Assembly (NCBI GenBank): GCA_000499405.2 | Contig: HG738137.1 | Location: forward strand, 20,732,603 to 20,796,602 | Origin: Onchocerca volvulus | Lineage: Eukaryota; Nematoda; Chromadorea; Rhabditida; Onchocercidae | Direction of reading: 5' to 3' | DNA length: 64,000 nt | In this document: positions 55,901 through 64,000 of the stretch, one piece after another | Layout of the letters: the number at the start of each line of letters is the position of its first letter | How positions within the stretch are numbered: the first letter of the stretch is position 1 | Notes under the pieces: model-generated | Seen by the model: the letters and a program-made list of their open reading frames with translations, nothing else | Database searches by the model: none | Told to the model about the DNA's origin: nothing | Translations under genes and position numbers: made by a program

Positions 55901-58900
55901 ACAGTATTAAAACCTGTATAGGACAAACTCTCAGAGCAAATCGAGAAGACATTCTGCAATTTGATTGCTTCATTGCAAGAAAAACAAACATTGGAATTTG
56001 AATGATTTACTCGAATTGCACTCAAATTGGTAATTGCAAAATGCATATGAGCTGAAGACTATTGCACTAGATGGACTGGTGTTTGTAAAAGATTGTATGT
56101 GAAAGGTGATGATGGAATGGAACTTTCTTTGTATTTTGTTGTGCAGAAGAAAATTTCTTGGATGTATTAGAGAAAATATTTCTTAATAACTACGCAACTA
56201 TCATCAAAGAATTCTTTGCGAGAATTCTCCATTCATGGGGATGGACAATGAAGAAAGGTCCATAAATGAATGAAAATGTCTGCGCCTATTCTCTCATCTC
56301 TCAACATACTCTTTTTTCGTGAATGATACGTTTGTCTTTCATTGAAGGCCTTTTTCAAACATTTTCAAATATATAACGACTGATATTGTGTTGAAAAGCA
56401 ATCCCAAGGGAATATGGCATCAGTAGTAAAGCAAACAGGCTAAAAGCACTCAATTCTTCTCTTCACTATTCCCTTTTAAGTATTAGAAACATGAAAGTAT
56501 GAAGAGCAGTAACATTGTCAAGAATAGTTCGAAAAGAAGACTTCTGGAAGATCCGTTTCTCTCCTTCATTTCGTCCTACTTTTTATCAAAGAAAAGAAGA
56601 AAATTTATATCAAAATTCTACTTTCACTTTTTCTGTTAATGAGCCATGTTGAACGGGTCAATCGATTCTTCCATTCTTTGGTAGAAGACAAATTAGAAAC
56701 CGAAACCCTTTACTTCTGCGCACGGTAAGTCGTTGATAAGTATCTCATTCACATCAAACGATCACGACTCGATTTAGTATGTCAGATCAAGGTGAGTCCA
56801 ACTGTATTGATTTCAAATGAGAAGCCATTTTGCTTGAAATACAAAACAAACTTTTAAATGAGAAGAGTTCGCAAAGCATCAACTCTTCGCTACTACGTAT
56901 CAAACAGTGCGATTTTTTAGAACTGCAAAAAATATCAGTTACTTTTTTTGATAGAAAATTTTCATCTCAGCTTAAAAACAATTACTGTACTGTTAACGAG
57001 ATAAAAATTTTTACTACTGCAGATAAGCACAACATTATGCGATTATGGATAAAATTTGTCAGAGTTATCAACGAGATGGAAGTGGAATGCTTTGAAGGAA
57101 GAAAAATTCAAAAAAATGGGCCATACATGAAAAATTGTGACGAATAATTTTATTCATTGTTGTTACCTTTGAAATAAGCAAAATCAAACATGTGAAATTG
57201 CACAGTTTATGCACTTATGGCTAGTGAGGATTAAAATTGAAAGATTTCCATTTTTATAGCCGATCTAAAAAGCAATCAATGACAGATCAGCCAACACTTC
57301 ATGCAAGATTTTAATATAGATCTCGAATGAGCAGTGGAAGAGATGTAAACTGAAAAGTTCGCAAATGCTGGAGGAAGAGTTAAACTTTTATACATGTGAT
57401 AGCCTATTTCAAAAGGAAAGCGAGGAAAACAATTTTCATCCAGACTGATATTTACATGGATGAAAATTAAGCCGATTCCACTGTAAGTCAAGAGCATGAT
57501 TCTATTAAAACAGTGGAATTGCAGATATCTGAATTAATTAACAAAAACCGTTGATTTGTGAAAAAGTACTATATCAAGAACACATGTAGTGATCAGGTGA
57601 ATTAATAGAAAAAAATTGGAAAAGGAATGCAAATTTTCCAAACAGAAAACCTGTAAAAATGGAAGAATATCGAAATACTAAAGAAACCACTGTTCATTAA
57701 ACAACGAGCTACTGAGAAATGAAACGAAAGATCATTTATAATCTTTCGCATTTCGATATTCTGCCATCTTGACAAGTTTTTTTGCGGAAGCTATATGACA
57801 AGTCTTTTTTTTTTGATGACTGAATTAATAATGAATATCAAAACCTGGTTAAGTATTTATATATATTACCTCTAGTCTGAATTAGTAAAGCTTTAATTAT
57901 ATGAAAAGTGAGCAAAAAGCTTCATAAAACGGAGGAAAAATGAAAAATAAAAATTGAACTTTTAGTCATGATTGTGAAACTCGAAGGATCTCAGATAATT
58001 GTTTGTGTTGAACGATTCACAGAAATAAAATAGCATTGACTTAATGATCACTGAATTAATGATCATATTATATGAAAAAGAGATAGAAATAATATCATCA
58101 ATCGTCACTGAATCAGCCCGCATTCATAAATGTATAATTTAAATATTATGCAGTCAAATAAATTCCAAGAAAAAATTGTAGCATAAAGGATCAAATTTAG
58201 CTTTAAATCTCTTCAGACATGTATTTCCCTGTTGGTTGAAAAGGCTTTCGATAGCATAAAAATAAATGCTATCATTAATAGAACAAGAACAAATAGAAAT
58301 GATTTCTTTTTTATTCTTCAATTCGGTACCGCCTAAAATGGAAAGAAGGTGACATGAAACATCTCTTTATCACTCGCTTGGAAATAATGTTCAAGAAATT
58401 CAAGAAGCAACTTGAAAAGAGAAATAATTACGTGATTAAGCCATTTCATAGATGATACAAATCTCAGAATGAAAATTCTTGGCAAACGGCCGAAATATGT
58501 CAGTAGTTGAACAATAAGAGGTTAGGTTGAAAGTGAATGCTTGAAAACCGGACCATGACCGAGAGAGACAAATGTTCATTTCGAGTTGCAGATAAGCATG
58601 AAACAGCAGGAAGAAAGGAACTATTTTCAAAATTTCTTTGACAATGTAATATCACAGATCCTTAAGATCTGCATCAATGGACTTGGTTATTTGTAAGGAA
58701 ATTTGTGGCAATGAAATAAGCAATGGAGTTGGAGGAAATATATTACTTTGCGATGATATAAAAATTCATTTCTCCGCAAAACAAAAAAAATAAGTTAGGA
58801 TAGTTTAAATTAATCAAGTTGGTAGCATGCGAAACAACAAACAGATTTCGCGGGTTTGTTTAAGGATATTCGGATTAAGAGTTCTCAATTACTCTTAGGC

Positions 58901-60421
58901 AAATATATACGGGTATTCATGTGGACACATCTATATAAATAAAATATAAGTTCGTTGTTACTTGCCACACAACATTCAAGTTTTTCATCAACTGATTTGA
59001 AATTTTGATATACGTTGCATTCACAAACGTGTGCGTAAGGTCTTTACAGATTATGAAACCAATCACGCGAAACGCAGCCGGCTCCAATAATAGAGTTCTG
59101 ACTGCAGCTAATACTGAGCATCGTTTACGATCTCATCGAGACTTTGCAAAAATATTATTGCAATTTATGAAGAATACTATCGAAGAAAATTTCAAAAATC
59201 AAGGCTAGTTGTGCAGAAAATTTCTAAGCGAGTTGAGAAATTTGCGTTATACTATCTTTTGCATTAATTTCAGAAGAATTATTTTAGGCATAACTTCATG
59301 AAAATCAAAGAAAAAAAAATGATAAGTGAATAGTATCAGTAACAAGGTTAAATTCATTATAATATAACAAAAATCTGGAAATAAAAGTAAGAAATATTTG
59401 CAATGAATGAAAAATGAATGCAGAAATAAACCTAGAAAGCTACCACAATTTCAGATTTTTTGAAAAAGGATTTTTTTTTTTTTATAAAAAAAAGAGAACA
59501 TAAAAAACAATTTGAACGCTTGAAACTGAGCTAAAACTTGCTCCGGATAAAGGGTCATAATTTTAGGTCTGTTAAGTCACCGAAACAATTAAATTGGAAC
59601 AAAGAGGGAATGAAATTCCATTTTCAAATATAGTGAACATTCCTTTGAATTTCAATTGTGTTAAAATGGATGGATTACTATTGAAATTTGATTCGATAAG
59701 ACATATCGTCCACATCAAAATGTAACATTGCCGAGATTCCAGAACAAAAACAAATAATGGTAATAGAATAAAAAAAAAAAAGCAAAAAAATTTAACAGAA
59801 ATCTGATAACTTATGAAAATTACAATTATGAGCAGCATAATCAACAGCTTAAAGTTATGAAAGACTATCTTTACATATTGTAATCCGCAGCCAAATTTGA
59901 ACTGACAGCAACACAAGAAAATTGAAACTCAGCTTTGGGTCAAGATCAATAGGAAATATCAAACAATTTTTTAGGAATCAATCTAGAAATTATTGTGATT
60001 TTTCTGAAGAAAGTCAGTTAAAAATTACCAAAATTCAATTTTTATTTAGAAAAGCACAAATTAGAAACAAATCGGAATTCATTCCTTATATGAAATAAAC
60101 ACCAATGTTAAAAGGAATGAGATCAAGATGAACCATTTTCACTGTACTTTTAAGGCTAAATCGAAGATCTATATGACCTGCCAATAACTACGTTGAAAAA
60201 AACCACGCATATGAGATGAGAAATCAATGAGATCTTATTCTCCTTTTTCCTAGAAAAAAATTCACAGATATTTGAAAAATAAGCGCACTATTCATAAGAC
60301 ACAATTCATATGAGGATAAAAAGCTGGAGAGGCACAAATTATGAAGGAAAATAAAGAAATTCAGTGGCAGAAAATAATAGATCGTTCAAAGAGATCGAAA
60401 AAAGAAGCACACGGTTATTCA
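52944..60421. other. Long stretch without a convincing gene
   Basis: Scanned on both strands. Open frames at 53355-53567 and 54052-54261 (minus), 55376-55579, 55765-56001 and 56830-57147 (plus) have no recognisable domains and no consistent exon partners. A small frame at 59053-59208 with an upstream acceptor is listed separately. Confidence 0.45.
59053..59208 (+). CDS. Candidate 51-aa small ORF
   Basis: ATG at 59053 follows an acceptor-like TCTTTACAG at 59041-59049 and runs 51 codons to TAG. The codons are less A+T-rich than the surroundings, and the peptide is basic at first (MKPITRNAAGSNNRVL), then helical. It could be a trans-spliced small protein or the last exon of an unseen gene. No family recognised, and chance is quite possible. 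Confidence 0.25.
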   Translation: MKPITRNAAGSNNRVLTAANTEHRLRSHRDFAKILLQFMKNTIEENFKNQG

Positions 60422-60427
60422 TTTATT
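60422..60427 (-). terminator. Poly(A) signal of the CDK4-like gene
   Basis: Read on the minus strand this is AATAAA, 26 nt after the stop codon of the kinase gene. It predicts a very short 3' UTR, which is common in nematodes. Confidence 0.6.
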
Positions 60428-60452
60428 GCTAACATTTTTTTTTTCTTTGATA

Positions 60453-63008
60453 CTAAACAACTGGGTTTTGTTTCTGGCGAAAATACTCGGTACGCAATGC
60501 TTCTGCACATGAAGGTCTTGCTTCCGGCAAGAAAGCTAGCATACTCTGAAATCATTATCTGATTGCATTTTTTCTTTTTACACATAAATTTGCGGTCAGA
60601 GTGGAAATTACATCAAACTGCACAAAGAAATTTGCAAAAAGTACATGCTTAATTTTTCTTTAATGCAAAAAAAGACATGAATGATGAAAAACCGCGAATG
60701 GCAATACCTATGACTTCATTTTTCCCAATTTATTTAGAAATCTCTCTAAACAGATTTCGCGAAACTATGCAAGACGAATAGCAATATGTAAAATAACGTA
60801 CTTTCACTAGTTTTGCGGCATCTGGCGGCAATTTCGGTGCGATACGGCGCATTGGCTGTCCTGGATACGATGGATAAAATGAACGTTCAACAACCGCATT
60901 TTGAGGCCATTCATTGGAAGACGGCGTGCCAAGTTTTCTGCAAAACATAATTCATGATGTTCAGCAGTTTATAATGTTATATATGAATAATTTTTTTTTT
61001 CAGAAAAATCTTCAAAATCTGGTTTGGGAAAAAAAATAAAACTTAAGAAATTAAACAGAACATGGTCTTAATTTTAAGCTTAGTTTGATTTTCAGAATCA
61101 TAAAAATCATGATCTTAATACCAGAAATGAAGCGAAAATCCTAAGAGAAGAAATAAAATTGAACTTACTGGAAGATTATACTCAACTGTTGTGCTTCACT
61201 GTGGGCTGGGAAAAGTGGTTGGCGCGAATATAATTCGGCAATGATACAGCCAGCAGCCCAGATATCTACACCACAGTTATATGAGCACTGAAGTAATACT
61301 TCTGGACTACGATACCATAAAGTCACAACCTAAAATCAAGGCATTATTGAAACACCGGATGAGGACAATCAAAAAACAATGAACATTCAAAAATTACCAG
61401 TGTAGTGAAAGATGACTGCATTGAATAGTAGCGAGCTAAACCGAAATCAGCAATTTTGATTGTTTGGTCACGATTGATTAATATATTCTGCGGTTTCAGA
61501 TCTCGATGTATAACATGATTTGAATGAAGAAAATCCAATCCCATTAAAATCTTAAACTTGCTTGAAAATAAAAATATAAATAGAACATAATCTATAGCAA
61601 ATTCATGACATGAAGCAAAATAAGACAGGCATCCCAATTCATCCTACAACTGGTAGATAAAGATTACTGAACAATATTTAATAAATCCACGAGATAATTT
61701 TTTAAAACGAATTGAAATACAAATATAGTTGAGGTACCAAACAAAAAAATATATGATGAAGTAATTAGTTAGTATAAATACTTCCTAATAAATTCTTGGA
61801 ATAAGTAAGCATATTCAGGTGTTTGTAGAATTCATTAAAAAGATGAAATATGTTCATTTATTCTTAAATATTATTTAAGTCGTCCAACAAGTTTAGAAAA
61901 ATCTTCATTTCACATTCTTATTTTATATTCCAAATAGAAACAGAATTCTTACCTGTTTTGCAATATGACGACACTGATGATCACCCATGTCGCGAGGGAT
62001 AGTACGCAAAAATTCATACAAGTCCCAGTCACACTTTTCATAAACAACACTCAAACACATTTCACCCTTATCAATTTGACCATGAAATACATCGTGTAAT
62101 CTACAAAAATATGTAAATTTTATTTAAGGACTTTCATATCGATACAACAGCCGATTTTGACATGCAATTTTTTTGGTTCGTATATGAAGTATAAAATCAC
62201 AATAAAAATTTGAAATGGAATAAGAGAAATGATAGGAAAGCGATAAAATAAATTTTCAACCATGAAACTGGAGGTAACTATCCATTTTAAAGATAAAAAA
62301 AAAGAGTAAGCTGGGAAGAAACAAACTTCACAATATTTGGATGATCCAAACTATGCAACGCTCGTAATGCCGAGATCTCACGTATAATGCTCTGTGGTAT
62401 GCCATCCTCTGTTATACGTACAATCATTTTTTTTAGAGCATACTGCAATGAACTGTGTAAAGAATACATATTCAGGCATTAATGAAAAACTTTGTTCAGA
62501 TATATTATAAACAAATAAAATTTGTATATTTTACAAAGTCTGATTGGAGAAATTGGAAAATTTACAAAGTATTGTTGGAGAATGAAAGTGAAAAGAATTA
62601 TTGCAATAGCATGACAGAGGATATTTGTGAAATTATGAATTTAATTTGTTGTAGAAAAAATCAAATAAATTGAAGGAAAGTTTCCATTGGATAAGCAATA
62701 TAATGGCAAGGTCACCACGATTTTCAAGATAAGGATATACATATGTAGTTGGAATGAAGATAGCTCAGACAATGGATCAGAACAAAGCAATTAACTACAG
62801 TAATAACTATTTGACATGATTTACTAAGTAAAATCATTAAAAAATGCTAAGCAAAAGGAATGCTCGCCTGTATGTTACTGGGTATATGAGTAACCAGATA
62901 TACAATACCATATGCACCTTTCCCAATAACGCGATGCTCTTCATATTCATGAACATTCTCAGGATTGTCCATATGTCGATCACATCTTGAACAACTTTCC
63001 TCCATCAT
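60453..63008 (-). CDS. Cyclin-dependent kinase 4/6 homologue, 7 exons
   Basis: Ser/Thr kinase that with cyclin D drives G1 progression, acting on Rb-type substrates. Exons in coding order: 63008-62868, 62442-62327, 62100-61953, 61550-61398, 61329-61169, 60937-60802, 60545-60453. Phases agree; 315 aa, close to human CDK4 (303) and CDK6 (326). The Gly-rich loop GKGAYG is at 29-34, the catalytic Lys at 51 (ALKK), and the helix C Glu at 69 within IPQSIIRE, a divergent PSTAIRE segment. HRDLKPQN spans 150-157, DFGLAR 170-175 and the activation-loop Thr is 184 ([15 protein letters not shown]), equivalent to Thr172 of CDK4. The YS-x-Q and VVTLWYR context points to CDK4/6 rather than CDK1/2. The 26-residue N-terminal extension carries CSRC. 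The AUG lies 7 nt after a TTTTTACAG acceptor. Intron 1 appears to use a GC donor (CAG|GCGAGC), because only that join gives the right length between Gly loop and Lys. Confidence 0.95.
62867..62868 (-). other. Inferred GC donor of CDK4 exon 1
   Basis: Exon 1 ends AACATACAG, followed by GCGAGC. Splicing here to TATGCTCTA at 62442 gives [15 protein letters not shown] with the exact spacing seen in CDKs. The upstream GTAACA would leave the wrong phase. Confidence 0.7.
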
Positions 63009-63018
63009 ATAATACCTG
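63009..63018 (-). promoter_or_regulatory. Likely SL trans-splice acceptor of CDK4
   Basis: TTTTTACAG precedes a 7-nt leader (GTATTAT) and the AUG on the minus strand. Splicing from an untranslated upstream exon is the alternative. Confidence 0.5.
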
Positions 63019-64000
63019 TAAAAAGAAAAACACAACCAAACATGAAATAATGGAAATCAGTGCGAACAAAACGCGCATTGTAATTTTTGAATTTGGTCAT
63101 CAGAAATTTGATTTGAAATACAAACAACAGTCTGTTCAATGACTCATCTCGAAAGAATATCAAAATCAATCGATGCGCTATTCAAAGAACTGATCTGTCA
63201 CGAATCACATTTCTCCTTTCGCTTCGCTTCAATAATTAATTTCTTAATCGTTCACTGCGCACTATTTTGCTAATCTTCCCAGTCCTCGTCCAATTCTTAA
63301 TTATAGCAATGTATTAATTACTAACTACATGCAGCATCCCTCAATCCTTTCAATACTACCATTCCAGGAAATTATCGCTTTCCACTCTACCCGGCAACCA
63401 AAGGAATAATTCTCAACTCCATTCAATTCTCGCAATTTGAAAATTGAATTCGCGAACCAATTTTCACACCGAATAGAACGGTATGAAATCAATCCGTCCG
63501 TCCGACCGTTTTTTCTCTTTTTGTTCAGTAACTGTTGTGCTTCAGCCAGGGGATTAATGTGAGATTTTGTTGAACTGAAAATTTGCTCTTCGAGTATTGA
63601 ATTTCACTTTCATTGAAATGATGGTTTAATTGGCAAAAGATGTATGCTTTTGGAGGTTTGGTCTTCACATATGCAATCGATAAGTGCCGTTGCAATGAAT
63701 GAATATTGCTCAGAATAACTGCTGATAACGACAGATGGATGAAACGGATAAAGCAGATAACAGTTTCCGTGCAGCAATCATACAACAGCTTGAGCGTCGA
63801 AATGTTGTATGCAGACAATTCGATTCATTGTTCGCTTCTTGTAAGCTTTTCTCCTTCGTCGCTCTTTTTTGTTCTTATTAATTTCTCAGCTGTAGAGATT
63901 ATTTATGATATTTACTCAACTATATTGTGAACATATTAGACTCCTTAAGAGTAATTCGAAACTAACATTGTTATTTTGAAGATAATTATTATCATTACAA
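63019..64000. other. 5' flank of the CDK4 gene
   Basis: No exon recognised. A short CCGTCCGTCCGACCG run lies near 63496-63510. The promoter probably lies within or beyond this stretch. Confidence 0.45.

Noticed and set aside
56830..57147. 105-codon plus-strand frame preceded by ATGTCAGATCAAG|GTGAGT at about 56779
   Set aside because: The upstream mini-exon is suggestive, but no acceptor with matching phase was found and the peptide has no recognisable features.

Overview
The window looks like nuclear DNA of a nematode, most likely a filarial or other spirurid worm. It is strongly A+T-rich. Genes are broken into many short exons (60-250 nt) by GT-AG introns with TTTTCAG-like acceptors. Three of the four best-mapped minus-strand genes have a splice acceptor 7-14 nt upstream of the start ATG with no visible upstream exon, which is the layout of spliced-leader trans-splicing. 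No bacterial operon, CRISPR, tRNA, rRNA or intact transposon was seen. The species cannot be fixed from sequence alone.

Layout. (1) 1-3930: no gene recognised. (2) 3931-9918, minus: the intraflagellar-transport WD40 protein IFT80 (CHE-2 in C. elegans), 17 exons joining in frame to 761 aa, with a decayed copy of its own exon 6 in an intron. (3) 9930-13079: divergent intergenic region. (4) 13080-18324, plus: endophilin-B (BAR protein, SH3GLB/ERP-1 family), 10 exons, whose SH3 domain seems to stop after its first strand. (5) 19538-21709, minus: an unrecognised secreted Cys-rich protein. (6) 25345 to about 31525, minus: AMMECR1, with a probable 5' exon rich in Ala, Ser and Gln. (7) 31.5-42.0 kb: about 10 kb without a recognisable gene, holding microsatellites, hairpins and a 66-T run. 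(8) 42066-48075, minus: CLCC1-type ER anion-channel protein, 9 exons, 487 aa. (9) 50785 to about 52700, minus: C-terminal part of an unrecognised single-pass membrane protein, with a possible frameshift. (10) about 53-60.4 kb: no convincing gene. (11) 60453-63008, minus: a CDK4/6-type cyclin-dependent kinase, 7 exons, 315 aa.

These are unrelated housekeeping or developmental genes (ciliary transport, membrane curvature, ER ion and lipid homeostasis, G1 cell-cycle control). Nothing suggests that they form one pathway, and no wholly new multi-gene system is evident. The points most worth a second look are the two inferred GC-AG introns, the decayed exon duplication and in-phase cryptic segment in IFT80, the truncated endophilin SH3, the unrecognised secreted protein, the extended AMMECR1 N-terminus, the possible frameshift near 52.66 kb and two long imperfect inverted repeats. 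Exon boundaries were worked out by hand from splice consensus, reading phase and remembered family alignments; no search or RNA evidence was available.
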